From: an uncultured Bacteroidales bacterium
GTDB lineage: Bacteria; Bacteroidota; Bacteroidia; Bacteroidales; P3
Assembly (NCBI GenBank): GCA_900315935.1
Contig: ONBB01000017.1
Location: forward strand, 25,010-89,009
Length of the DNA: 64,000 bases
Reading direction: 5' to 3'
Position 1 is the stretch's first letter. Every line of letters begins with the position of its first letter. The position numbers and the translations under genes are program-made. Positions 15,209 through 24,169 of this stretch are shown here, piece after piece. Under the pieces are notes generated by a model. It was not told where the DNA came from and made no database searches. It saw nothing but the letters and a program-made list of their open reading frames with translations.

Positions 15209-17713
15209 CTAGAATTTATATATGTATGAAACCGAAGGTATGATGGGGAAAATCGAAAGCTGCTTGAGCACGGGCGTAGAGCGATAGCCCTCGCCTCCGC
15301 CACCATAAGTCTCCTTGTAGCCAGGATAGACGAAGAAGGGATTTTGGCGGTTGTAGAGGTTGTAGACGCTGATATTCCAGGTGCGCACACCACGCTTCTT
15401 CTGCTTGTGGAAGTTGACGCTGAGGTCCATGCGGTGGTAGGCAGGCATGCGGAAATTGTTGCGCGACTCTATATAGTCATAGGTGCGACCCACCGTCTGC
15501 CCAGGATGCCAGTCGCTCTCTTCCTCACCTTCAAACTGTTGCATGGCCAAGGTGGCGGTGTTGCCAGTGGCGAAGACCCACGTAAGGCCGCAGTCGAAGC
15601 GGTCGCTGGGCTTGTATTGCAAGGTGATGGAGATGTCATGGATGCGGTCGTACTTGGCGGGGAACTCGCGGCCGTCGTTGAGCTGGGGGAAGGTGCGGAG
15701 GGTGCGGCTCAGCGTGTAGCCCACCCAGCCACTGAACTTGCCCACCGTCTTCTGCGCCAGCAGCTCGACACCATAGGCACGGCCGTCGCCGAGGCATACC
15801 TTGTTCTCCCAGCCTGCGCTGGAGCCGAAGAAACTGCTGCCGGGCAGGTACTCCATGAGGTTGTGCATCCACTTGTAGTAGCCCTCCACGGAGAAGTCGA
15901 TACCCCAACGGGTGTAGAACAGCCCGGCGGCCACCTGGTGGCTACCCATCGGCGGGATGCGCTTGGTAACGGGCACCCACAGGTCGGTGGGGAGGCTGAT
16001 ATTGGAGGTGGAGAGGAGGTGGAGGTACTGGGTCATGTAAGCGTAGCCGGCCTTGAGCGAGAGGTCGTCGGTGAGCATGAAGCGGCCACTGAAGCGCGGC
16101 TGCAGCGAGGGATAGAAGGTGCCCTGCACCAGGAAGCCCGCTGCGGCGAGGCCGGCATTAAGCTTGAGGCTTTCGGTGAGGCTCCAGTCGTCCTCGGCAT
16201 AGAGGGTGAACTCCTGGGCGTGCACACGGCTTTCGCCCAGGGTAGTGTCGACAGACTGCATGCCGGTGGCCGACATCTTATAGCCGGCCACCTCGGGACG
16301 GAAGATGTGGTGGGTGGCCACGCCGCCGAAACGGATGTTGTGCTCGGGGCGTGGCGAATAGTCGAAGTCGGCACGCGCCGTGATATCGTGGATACCCGAG
16401 CGGAAGTTCACCTCAGCCTCTTCGTGTTCGCTGATGCCGGAAAAGTTGTTGTCCAACTCCATACCCATCGAGAGGCGGTTGCGGTAGCGGGTGTAGGCGC
16501 CCGTAACATTGAGGAAGAGCTGGGGGGTGAGCTCATAGTTCCAACGGACGGCGGCGGCCAGGTTACCCCAGGCGTAGCGCATTTTGATATACTCGTTGTA
16601 CTTGTAGCCGTCGTAGTTGCTCTCGCGATAGCGGATGCGCGCATAGACGGCATCGTCGCCCGAGTAGAGTGAGGCGTAGAGGCGGCTGCGGTCATTGAAC
16701 TTGTGCGTCAGCTTGGCGTTGAGGTCATAGAAGTAGTAGCCCGCATTGAATCTTTCGGCATCGGCCTCGCTGGCGGCCACAAGCAGAAGCGGCTGGAGGA
16801 GCAGGTCGCCATAGGTGCGGCGCAAGGAGAGGCTCATCGTGGTCTGTTCCTTCACTATCGGACCCTCGATGCTGAACTTGGCGGCAATGGCACCGATGGA
16901 GGCCGAGCCGTGCCACTCGCGGTCGTTGCCGTTGTTGGTGGCGATGTCGAGGACACTGGAGATGCGGCCCGAGAAGCGGGCGGGGAAGGAGCCCTTGTAG
17001 AGCGTTACGTTCTTGATGGCGTCGCTGTTGAAGGCGGAGAAGAAGCCGCCCAGGTGGTTGACGTTGTAGAGAGGTACGCCGTCGAGAAGGAACAGGTTCT
17101 CGTCGGGGCCGCCGCCACGGACATAGATGCCGCTGGTGCCTTCGGTGCCGCTCTGTACACCGGGCAGGAGCTGGATGGCCTTCAGCACGTCGGCCTCGCC
17201 GAAGAGCACAGGCACCAGCTTGATCTGCTCCACCGGCAGCTCTACGGCGCTCATTTGGCTCATGGTGGGGGCGGTAACGCGCTCGGCGGTGATGACCACC
17301 TCGTCGAGGTCGACGGCAGGTTCCAACCTCACGTTGAGGCGGGGATTGGCATTGAGCTCCACGGTGTGGTACTGCGCCTTGTAGCCGATGAAGCTGATGC
17401 GTAGCTGGGCCGAGGCGACGCCGGGGGTGAGCGAGTAGCGGCCGTGGGCGTCGGTAACGGTGCCCTTGCCGGTGGCGGTCTCCAGGACGGTGGCGCCAAT
17501 CAACGTCTCGCCGGTGCGGCTGTCGGTGATGGTGCCGGAGACGGTCTGGGCGTGGAGAGTGGAAAGTGGAAAGTGGAAAGTGGAAAGCAGAAACAGCAGT
17601 AGCCACACACTAGGCACTTTCAAGGCAAATCCTAGGGGTTCCCTAGGGCCGTTCTTCGTCTGTTCTTCGTCTGTTCTTCGTCTGTCCCTCGGTCGGGAGA
17701 CCCCTTCCGCCAT
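15209..17713 (-). CDS. TonB-dependent outer-membrane receptor with carboxypeptidase-like N-domain
   Basis: Roughly 835 aa. After the signal peptide comes a carboxypeptidase-regulatory-like domain (VSGTITDSRTGETLIGATV), then the plug (ELPVEQIKLVPVLFGEADVL, LLPGVQSGTEGTSGIYVRGG, FLLDGVPLYNVNHLGGFFS) and a beta barrel ending in an aromatic strand IIPSVSYIYKF. It imports an unidentified ligand using TonB energy. The start is uncertain: the promoter at 17727-17757 puts transcription at about 17720, so ATG 17713 would be nearly leaderless and adds an Arg-rich tail. TTG at 17623 would give KVPSVWLLLFLL and a normal signal peptide. The signal peptide itself is built from TTTCCAC heptamers. Confidence 0.88.
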   Translation of the reverse strand: MAEGVSRPRDRRRTDEEQTKNGPREPLGFALKVPSVWLLLFLLSTFHFPLSTLHAQTVSGTITDSRTGETLIGATVLETATGKGTVTDAHGRYSLTPGVASAQLRISFIGYKAQYHTVELNANPRLNVRLEPAVDLDEVVITAERVTAPTMSQMSAVELPVEQIKLVPVLFGEADVLKAIQLLPGVQSGTEGTSGIYVRGGGPDENLFLLDGVPLYNVNHLGGFFSAFNSDAIKNVTLYKGSFPARFSGRISSVLDIATNNGNDREWHGSASIGAIAAKFSIEGPIVKEQTTMSLSLRRTYGDLLLQPLLLVAASEADAERFNAGYYFYDLNAKLTHKFNDRSRLYASLYSGDDAVYARIRYRESNYDGYKYNEYIKMRYAWGNLAAAVRWNYELTPQLFLNVTGAYTRYRNRLSMGMELDNNFSGISEHEEAEVNFRSGIHDITARADFDYSPRPEHNIRFGGVATHHIFRPEVAGYKMSATGMQSVDTTLGESRVHAQEFTLYAEDDWSLTESLKLNAGLAAAGFLVQGTFYPSLQPRFSGRFMLTDDLSLKAGYAYMTQYLHLLSTSNISLPTDLWVPVTKRIPPMGSHQVAAGLFYTRWGIDFSVEGYYKWMHNLMEYLPGSSFFGSSAGWENKVCLGDGRAYGVELLAQKTVGKFSGWVGYTLSRTLRTFPQLNDGREFPAKYDRIHDISITLQYKPSDRFDCGLTWVFATGNTATLAMQQFEGEEESDWHPGQTVGRTYDYIESRNNFRMPAYHRMDLSVNFHKQKKRGVRTWNISVYNLYNRQNPFFVYPGYKETYGGGGEGYRSTPVLKQLSIFPIIPSVSYIYKF
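17552..17587. repeat. 7-nt TTTCCAC tandem repeat in the receptor signal peptide
   Basis: Minus strand: four TTTCCAC units and one TCTCCAC, encoding the STFHFPLSTLHA end of the signal peptide. Gain or loss of one unit would shift the frame before the mature protein. Confidence 0.8.
17651..17683. repeat. 11-nt GTTCTTCGTCT tandem repeat, three copies
   Basis: Three identical units in the 5' region of the receptor gene, next to a CTAGGGGTTCC/CTAGGG segment (17631-17648) related to the 11-nt array at 31636-31665. Confidence 0.8.
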
Positions 17714-17726
17714 CCGAATCGTGGTG

Positions 17727-17757
17727 CAAAGATACGGTTTTTTTCTGGATTGTGCAA
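17727..17757 (-). promoter_or_regulatory. Promoter of the TonB receptor operon
   Basis: Minus strand TTG (17757-17755), 20-nt spacer, TATCTTTG (17734-17727). It argues against the longer ORF start at 17773. Confidence 0.75.
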
Positions 17758-17801
17758 GGGAAAAAATCATCATGGTTATATCTTGGTGGTTTTCAGGTAG
17801 A

Positions 17802-18767
17802 TTAGTTTATGATAGCCTCGTTCTCCTCTTCGTATTGGCGGTCTAGATCGCTTTTGCGGCGACGGTTCTTCGGGTGCTGGTGCTCGCGGATGGTCTCGCC
17901 GGCCACGATGCCGGTGGGGACCGCAATGATGGAATAACCCAGCAGCATGACAATCACAGCCAGGAAGCGGCCGGCCGAGGTCATCGGCGTAACGTCGCCA
18001 TAGCCCACCGTGGTGATGGTTACCACCGCCCAGTAGATGCCGGCGGGGATACTCTTGAAGGCCGGATTCTCCTCGCCTTCAATCGAGTACATCAGCGCGC
18101 CCAATATGACCGCCGCCACCAGCACGAAGAGCATGAAGATGAATATCTTGATGGCGCTGGCACGCAGGGCGTTGAGCAGGTGGAAGGTCTCGCGCTGGAA
18201 GCGTTCGAGCTTGAAAATGCGGAAGATGCGCATCACACGCAGCAACCGCAGCACCGTCAGCGCCTGCATCGTGGGGAAGAAGAGGCTGAGATAAGCCGGG
18301 AAGATGGAGAGGAAGTCGATGATACCCCAGAAGGAGAGCGCGTATTTCATCGGCCGCTTGAGGCAGTAGATGCGTAGGTAGTACTCGAAGGTGAAGACGA
18401 TGGTGAAGCCCCACTCGAGGGTCTTGAAGATGACGAAACTCCACGTGCGGTGGGCGCCCGAGGTCATGGTGGAGGTGGTGCCGGTAACGCTGTCGACCAC
18501 CAACAGGATGATATTCAACACGATAAGCACCAGCAGCCATACATCGAACTTCTTGCCGGCCGGGGTGTCGGACTTGAAGATGATCTCGAAAATCTGCTTC
18601 TTGGTGAGCGAGCGGTACTTAGTGGGCATCAGCCACTCGAAGAGTATCTTGTGCATCACACGGCCGATGGCATCGACCACGCGGTTGGCCTTGCCGAGCC
18701 AGTCCACCGCAGCCAGCCGTTGTCCCACGCGGCGGAAGAAGTCGAATATGCTGTCTGTCAGTCTCAT
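17802..18767 (-). CDS. Voltage-gated-type potassium channel
   Basis: 321 aa, six membrane segments. S4-like segment LTVLRLLRVMRIFRIFKLERF with regularly spaced Arg/Lys, pore helix and selectivity filter AVVTITTVGYGDVTPMTSAGR, then a short basic C-terminal tail (ENRRRK-like). This is the KvAP/Kch ion-transport family forming a tetrameric K+ channel in the inner membrane. No RCK or cyclic-nucleotide domain is present. It is flanked by the M16 peptidase upstream (13 nt gap) and could be co-transcribed with it. Confidence 0.92.
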   Translation of the reverse strand: MRLTDSIFDFFRRVGQRLAAVDWLGKANRVVDAIGRVMHKILFEWLMPTKYRSLTKKQIFEIIFKSDTPAGKKFDVWLLVLIVLNIILLVVDSVTGTTSTMTSGAHRTWSFVIFKTLEWGFTIVFTFEYYLRIYCLKRPMKYALSFWGIIDFLSIFPAYLSLFFPTMQALTVLRLLRVMRIFRIFKLERFQRETFHLLNALRASAIKIFIFMLFVLVAAVILGALMYSIEGEENPAFKSIPAGIYWAVVTITTVGYGDVTPMTSAGRFLAVIVMLLGYSIIAVPTGIVAGETIREHQHPKNRRRKSDLDRQYEEENEAIIN

Positions 18768-18780
18768 GGCGGCAATATTC

Positions 18781-20043
18781 CTAGTTCTTAATAATCAAGA
18801 GATTCTCGTGCTGCGGGTCGAACAGGTGCTGTGCGGCACGCTGCAGCCGGGCGGGGCTGACGGCATGGTAGAGCGAGGGCTCGCTGTTGACCCACTCGGT
18901 GCAACCAAGCCATGTGTTGTAGGCGAGGGCGAAGGCGCGGTCGGCGGCCTTGTACTGCGAGTAGGCGTGCGTTACCTCGTACTTGCCCTGCACCTTGCGG
19001 AGCTCCTCCTCCCCCACCCCGTGGGCGGCCAGGCCGGCCACCTCGGCGCGGATGGCCTCGGCGGCATCTTCTATGTCGATGCCGTCGAGCAGTTTGGCGC
19101 TGACCAGCAGCAGCCCCGGGCCGGCGTCGCCGGTAATGAAGGCGTCGACCTCGGAGAAGAGGCGGTTGGGGCGTACCAGGCGGTTGTAGAAGCGGCTCGA
19201 CTTGCCGTTGCCGAGCAAGTCGGAGATGAGGTCGCAGGCGCGGAAGTCGTCGGATAAGCGGTCGCACATGGGCCACGCCATGTAAAGCGCCGTGGCGGGC
19301 ACCAGGCGCTGCGCTTCCTGCCGGCGCGCCGACTCCTGCACAGGCTCGGCGGCATAGGAGCGCTCGGCGGCATAGGGGCGGTCGCCCTCCCAGCGGCTTC
19401 CGGAACAGCGCCAGGCGCGTTCCACCTCGCGGATGATGGCCTCGTGGCTCATCGGCGCCGCGATGGCAAGCACCGCATTGTCAGCACGGTAGAAACGGCG
19501 GTGGAAGGCGGTAACATCCTCCAGGGTGGCCTCGCTGACGTGCCGTATGTCGGCTCCGATGGTGGGCCAGCGGTAGGGGTGCACCGTGTAGCACAAGGGG
19601 CGCATCATGAGCCACATGTCGCCATAGGGGCGGTTCATGTAGCGCTGGTTGTACTCCTCGGTAACCACATGCTGCTGGACCTCGAGAGCCTTCTGCGTGA
19701 GCGAGAGTCCCTCCATGCGGTCGGCCTCAAGCATCAGGGCCGTCGGCAGTCCCTGTGCGGGAAGGGTGATGTAGTAGTTGGTGATATCGTTATTGGTGGA
19801 GGCGTTGTTCTCGCCGCCGAGTGACGAGACCACGGCGTCGAAGTCGGGCACCCGCTCGGTACCGCCGAACATCAGGTGCTCGAACAGATGGGCGAAACCG
19901 GTGCGCGAAGGGTCCTCGTCGCGCGCACCCACGTTGTAGAGCAGGTTGACCGTGGCCAACGGTGTGTCCCACGCCTCGTGGGTCAACACCACCAAACCAT
20001 TGTCCAGTATATATTTCTGATACGTTATCATACCTAAAACCAA
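18781..20043 (-). CDS. M16 family zinc peptidase (processing protease-like)
   Basis: 420 aa, the size of single-repeat M16B peptidases. The inverted zinc motif HLFEHLMFGG (HxxEH) is near residue 48 with GGENNASTNNDITNYYITLP and a downstream Glu region (KALEVQQHVVTEEYNQRY). The C-terminal half is the non-catalytic M16 domain. There is no signal peptide, so it is cytoplasmic, as in related Bacteroidota proteins where the substrate is unknown. It has its own promoter (20048-20078). Confidence 0.88.
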   Translation of the reverse strand: MVLGMITYQKYILDNGLVVLTHEAWDTPLATVNLLYNVGARDEDPSRTGFAHLFEHLMFGGTERVPDFDAVVSSLGGENNASTNNDITNYYITLPAQGLPTALMLEADRMEGLSLTQKALEVQQHVVTEEYNQRYMNRPYGDMWLMMRPLCYTVHPYRWPTIGADIRHVSEATLEDVTAFHRRFYRADNAVLAIAAPMSHEAIIREVERAWRCSGSRWEGDRPYAAERSYAAEPVQESARRQEAQRLVPATALYMAWPMCDRLSDDFRACDLISDLLGNGKSSRFYNRLVRPNRLFSEVDAFITGDAGPGLLLVSAKLLDGIDIEDAAEAIRAEVAGLAAHGVGEEELRKVQGKYEVTHAYSQYKAADRAFALAYNTWLGCTEWVNSEPSLYHAVSPARLQRAAQHLFDPQHENLLIIKN

Positions 20044-20047
20044 ACTG

Positions 20048-20078
20048 CAAAGATACGCAAAAAAAACGATATGGCAAA
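20048..20078 (-). promoter_or_regulatory. Promoter of the M16 peptidase gene
   Basis: Minus strand TTTG (20078-20075), 19-nt spacer, TATCTTTG (20055-20048). Confidence 0.75.
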
Positions 20079-20171
20079 ATTTATTTCACCCACCACGCAA
20101 AACAACATCCGCGGCGATGCCCACACGGAGCCTGCCGGATGCCTTTCCATTATGGCACAATAGTGGACAAA

Positions 20172-21053
20172 CTACCCCTTGAGGGCTTCGGAGCCAGAGA
20201 CGATTTCGATGATTTCGTTGGTGATGGCTGCCTGGCGCGCCTTGTTGTAGCTGAGGGTAAGATCCTTGAGGAGTTCGGTGGCGTTGTCGGTGGCCTTCTG
20301 CATGGCGGTCATACGGGCACCGTGCTCGGAGGCCAGCGAGTCGAGGATGATGCGATAGAAGGTGGAGCGAAGCGTGAGCGGCACCATCTCGCGCAGGATT
20401 TCCTCCTTGGAGGGCTCGTAGATGTAGTCGTTGGCCATGGTACCCGCAGCGGTGTCTGCCTTTGCATCGCCAGCCACTGGCAGGAACTGCTCGGTGGAGA
20501 GTATCTGGGTGAGCGAGTTCTTGAACTGGTTGTAGATAACCTCGACACGGTCGATTTGCTTGTCAGTGAAGCGTTGCATGACGGTGTCGGCAAGGGAGGC
20601 GATGGCGTCGAACGAAGGGCTGTCGAGGAGGTCGTCGTGGGTGGTGAGAATAAGGTCCTTCTGGCGGACCAGGAGTTCGGAACTCTTCTTTCCGATGGAC
20701 ATCACGTGCAGCTGGCCGCCTTCAGGGAGCGCGGCGCGGTAGTGGTCGAGGCGCTGCTGGGCCTGCTTGAGGACATTGCTGTTGAAGGCACCGCAAAGGC
20801 CCTTGTTGGAGGTAACGACGACGACGAGCACGTTCTGCATCGGGCGCTGGTCGTGATAGGGGGTTACGAGGCCGTCGCCGGTGTCGATGTCGGCGATAAT
20901 CTCCTGCAGCTGATCGGCGTAGGGGCGCATACCGACAATGGCGTTCTGCGCCCGCCGGAACTTGGCGGCGGAGACCATCTTCATGGCAGAGGTGATCTGC
21001 TGCGTCGAGGAGACGGAGGCTATGCGCGTGCGTACTTCTTTGAGGTTGGCCAT
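20172..21053 (-). CDS. atpG: F1 ATP synthase gamma subunit
   Basis: 293 aa, normal length. N-terminal helix MANLKEVRTRIASVSSTQQITSAMKMVSAAKFRRAQ and C-terminal helix SEHGARMTAMQKATDNATELLKDL form the coiled rotor shaft; VVVVTSNKGLCGAFN is the conserved central domain motif. It is the last gene of the atpE-F-H-A-G order. A weak hairpin with CATCCG/CGGATG arms (20106-20141) downstream may end the transcript. Confidence 0.97.
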   Translation of the reverse strand: MANLKEVRTRIASVSSTQQITSAMKMVSAAKFRRAQNAIVGMRPYADQLQEIIADIDTGDGLVTPYHDQRPMQNVLVVVVTSNKGLCGAFNSNVLKQAQQRLDHYRAALPEGGQLHVMSIGKKSSELLVRQKDLILTTHDDLLDSPSFDAIASLADTVMQRFTDKQIDRVEVIYNQFKNSLTQILSTEQFLPVAGDAKADTAAGTMANDYIYEPSKEEILREMVPLTLRSTFYRIILDSLASEHGARMTAMQKATDNATELLKDLTLSYNKARQAAITNEIIEIVSGSEALKG

Positions 21054-21061
21054 AGGGCGTC

Positions 21062-22639
21062 TTATTTGTAGCGTTCAGCAAGGTCGAGGGCTACCTGGCG
21101 CATGGCGGCGAGGTCGTCGTCGATAAGCTTTCCGGCACGGAGATTGTCGAGAATGAGGCGGTGCTGGCTGTTCATTTGGAAGAGGAACTCCTTCTCGAAC
21201 TCGCCCACCTTGTCGACGGGCACCTGTTGCAACAGGCCGTTGGTGCCGCAGAAGATGATGGCAATCTGCTCTTCGACCGGCATGGGAGTGTACTGCGGCT
21301 GCTTGAGCACCTCCACGTTGCGGGCGCCCTTGTCGAGGACGGCCTTGGTGGCGGCGTCGAGGTCGGAGCCGAACTTGGAGAAGGCTTCCAGCTCGCGGTA
21401 CTGTGCCTGGTCCATCTTCAGCGTACCTGCGATTTTCTTCATGGACTTGATCTGCGCCTTGCCGCCGACGCGGGAGACGGAGATACCCACGTTGATGGCC
21501 GGACGGACGCCGGAGTTGAAGAGGCTGGTCTCAAGGAAAATCTGGCCGTCGGTGATGGAGATGACGTTGGTGGGGATATAAGCGGAGACGTCGCCGGCCT
21601 GGGTCTCGATGATGGGCAGGGCGGTGAGCGAACCGCCGCCGCGTACCTTGCCCTGCAGCGAGGCAGGCAGGTCGTTCATCTGGGCGGCAATCTGGTCGTT
21701 CTGTATGATACGGGCGGCACGCTCGAGAAGGCGGCTGTGGAGGTAGAACACATCGCCCGGGTAGGCTTCGCGTCCCGGCGGGCGGCGCAGCAGGAGCGAC
21801 ACCTCGCGGTAGGCCACGGCCTGCTTCGAAAGGTCGTCGTAGATGACGAGGGCATTGCGGCCCGTGTCGCGGAAGAACTCGCCGATGGCGGCACCGGCGA
21901 AGGGGGCGTAGAACTGCATGGCGGCAGGGTCGGAGGCCGTGGCGGCGACGACAATGGTGTAGTCCATGGCGCCCTTCTGCTCGAGGTTTTTCACCAGGTT
22001 GGCCACCGTGGAACCCTTCTGTCCGCAAGCGACATAGATGCAATAGACGGGGTCGCCGGCATCGTAGAAGGATTTCTGGTTGATGATGGTGTCGATGGCG
22101 ATGGCGGTCTTGCCGGTCTGGCGGTCGCCGATGATGAGCTCGCGCTGGCCACGGCCAATGGGAATCATCGAGTCGATGGCCTTGATGCCGGTCTGGAGGG
22201 GCTGCTCGACGGGCTGGCGGTAGATGACACCGGGGGCCTTGCGCTCGAGGGGCATCTCGAAAAGCTCGCCCTCGATGGGGCCACGGCCGTCGATGGGCTC
22301 GCCGATGGTGTTGATGACGCGGCCAAGCATGCCTTCGCCCACGCGGAGCGAGGCGATGCGGCGGGTGCGCTTGACGGTGTCGCCCTCGTTGATGGTGCTG
22401 ACCTCGCCGAGCATCACGATGCCGACATTGTCCTCCTCGAGGTTCTGCACGATGCCGTGGTCGCCGGTGTCGAACTCGACAAGCTCGCCGCTCTGGGCGT
22501 TGTCGAGGCCATAGACACGGGCGATGCCGTCGCCAACGGTGAGTACGGTGCCAACCTCCTCAAGCTCGACGCTGAGGTCGACGTTGGCCAGTTGCTGTTT
22601 CAAGATTGCCGATACCTCGGCAGGCTTTATGGTAGACAT
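21062..22639 (-). CDS. atpA: F1 ATP synthase alpha subunit
   Basis: 525 aa. P-loop [15 protein letters not shown], beta-barrel N-domain, the visible [43 protein letters not shown] stretch (catalytic Arg finger region near [13 protein letters not shown]) and a C-terminal helical bundle, all canonical. It forms the alpha3beta3 head with AtpD, which is not in this window. Spacing of 8 nt to atpG and 6 nt from atpH shows a single operon. Confidence 0.98.
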   Translation of the reverse strand: MSTIKPAEVSAILKQQLANVDLSVELEEVGTVLTVGDGIARVYGLDNAQSGELVEFDTGDHGIVQNLEEDNVGIVMLGEVSTINEGDTVKRTRRIASLRVGEGMLGRVINTIGEPIDGRGPIEGELFEMPLERKAPGVIYRQPVEQPLQTGIKAIDSMIPIGRGQRELIIGDRQTGKTAIAIDTIINQKSFYDAGDPVYCIYVACGQKGSTVANLVKNLEQKGAMDYTIVVAATASDPAAMQFYAPFAGAAIGEFFRDTGRNALVIYDDLSKQAVAYREVSLLLRRPPGREAYPGDVFYLHSRLLERAARIIQNDQIAAQMNDLPASLQGKVRGGGSLTALPIIETQAGDVSAYIPTNVISITDGQIFLETSLFNSGVRPAINVGISVSRVGGKAQIKSMKKIAGTLKMDQAQYRELEAFSKFGSDLDAATKAVLDKGARNVEVLKQPQYTPMPVEEQIAIIFCGTNGLLQQVPVDKVGEFEKEFLFQMNSQHRLILDNLRAGKLIDDDLAAMRQVALDLAERYK

Positions 22640-22645
22640 AATGTT

Positions 22646-23203
22646 CTATAATTTGCTTTCGTAAATATTCTTGGCAAACTCGATGCGGAGCTTGCGTATC
22701 TTGGTACGGACGCGGGCGTCGTACATCTTGCTGTCGAACTCCAGCTTGAAACTGCCGAGCATCTTGTGGTCGGTGCGGTCGTGGAGTTCCACCTTCTTTC
22801 CAGTGTAGGCTTCCACCATTTCGGTAACCATGCGGCGGGCGGTGTCGTCGATGGGCTGGTGGGTAACCAGGTCGCTCAGGACGATGCCGCGCACGTCGCG
22901 CCACATCTCTATGTAGGCGTTGCTGATGCCGCGGAAGTTGACCGATCGGTTCTTGCGCGAGGCGAAACGGAGGAAGGCCAGCGAGGTGCCGCAGACGCGG
23001 TCGGCGAAGAGGGCGTCGACGATGGCGGTTTTGCGGTCGACCTTGACCGTAGGGTTGCCGAAGACGACAGCGAGTTCGCGGTTTTCTGTCATGACATCGC
23101 GAACGAGTCGCATGTCTTCAGCCACGCGGTCGATGTCGCCGGTGTCGGTGGCCAGCAGGAGGAGCGCCTTGGCGTAGGTGGTATTGATGCGGTAGTCGTT
23201 CAT
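22646..23203 (-). CDS. atpH: F1 ATP synthase delta subunit
   Basis: 185 aa, usual size for OSCP/delta. Features include YRINTTYAKALLLLATDTG at the N-terminus and the conserved C-terminal KLELHDRTDHKMLGSFKLEFDSKMYDARV pattern (IDDKVIGGF equivalent degenerate). It connects the F1 head to the peripheral stalk b subunit encoded immediately upstream (6 nt). Confidence 0.93.
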   Translation of the reverse strand: MNDYRINTTYAKALLLLATDTGDIDRVAEDMRLVRDVMTENRELAVVFGNPTVKVDRKTAIVDALFADRVCGTSLAFLRFASRKNRSVNFRGISNAYIEMWRDVRGIVLSDLVTHQPIDDTARRMVTEMVEAYTGKKVELHDRTDHKMLGSFKLEFDSKMYDARVRTKIRKLRIEFAKNIYESKL

Positions 23204-23209
23204 GGCGCG

Positions 23210-23710
23210 CTAGTTGAGTTGCATCAGTTCGAGCTCCTTCTGGATGAGGGCATCGGCCTTGGACTTGTCGCTCAACTCGGCACGGATAAGCTTCTCGGCA
23301 ATCTCGATGCTGAGGTTGGCAATCTGGTTCTTGAGGTCGTGCATGGCCTTGAGCTTCTCGTAGGTGATGTTCTCGCGGGCATTGTCGACAATGCGGTCGG
23401 CCTCTTCCTGCGCCTTGGCGCGGGCCTCTTCAACAATCTGCTCGCTGGTGAGGCGTGCGGAGCGGAGCATCTCGTCGCGCTCGATCTTGGCCTGGCGGAG
23501 GAGTTCCTCGTTATGAGCCACGAGGGTCTTCATCTCCTCGCGGGCCTTGGCGGCCTCGCCGAGCGAGGCGTTGATGGCATCCTCACGGTTGTGGAGCGAC
23601 TTGAGGATGGCAGGCCAGCCCCATTTGATGAGGATGAAAGCCAGGATGCCAAACGAGAGGAGCATCCAGAAAAAGACACCCAGACCTGAATATATCAGAG
23701 GATTGTTCAT
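23210..23710 (-). CDS. atpF: FO ATP synthase subunit b
   Basis: Start chosen at ATG 23710 (MNNPLIYSGLGVFFWML), giving 166 aa. An upstream in-frame ATG at 23752 would lie inside the hairpin after atpE. One N-terminal membrane helix (about 8-27) is followed by a long charged heptad helix, the peripheral stalk, which dimerises and binds AtpH. Confidence 0.93.
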   Translation of the reverse strand: MNNPLIYSGLGVFFWMLLSFGILAFILIKWGWPAILKSLHNREDAINASLGEAAKAREEMKTLVAHNEELLRQAKIERDEMLRSARLTSEQIVEEARAKAQEEADRIVDNARENITYEKLKAMHDLKNQIANLSIEIAEKLIRAELSDKSKADALIQKELELMQLN

Positions 23711-23740
23711 GTATGCTGTGTTTTCATTTTCGGTAGAAAG

Positions 23741-23763
23741 GGGGCCGGCCAATCGCCGGCCCC
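23741..23763 (-). terminator. Hairpin between atpE and atpF (attenuator or stabiliser)
   Basis: Perfect 9-bp stem GGGGCCGGC/GCCGGCCCC with loop of five, then CTTTC on the minus strand. No strong T tract, so partial termination or 3'-end protection of atpE mRNA is more likely than full termination. Confidence 0.6.
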
Positions 23764-23786
23764 AGAGGGTTCATCGGCAGCCTCCA

Positions 23787-24077
<291 letters not shown>

Positions 24078-24096
24078 TCAATGCAAAAATCGGGTG

Positions 24097-24104
24097 CAAA
24101 GATA
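24097..24104 (-). promoter_or_regulatory. Promoter -7 element of the atpEFHAG operon
   Basis: Minus strand TATCTTTG, about 50 nt upstream of atpE, in an AT-rich stretch separating it from nadB. Confidence 0.65.
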
Positions 24105-24169
24105 GGTATTTTTCCTCAACTAAATGTTAAAATGAGAAACTTTTTTTGCAAAACAACCGAATTTGGGGG

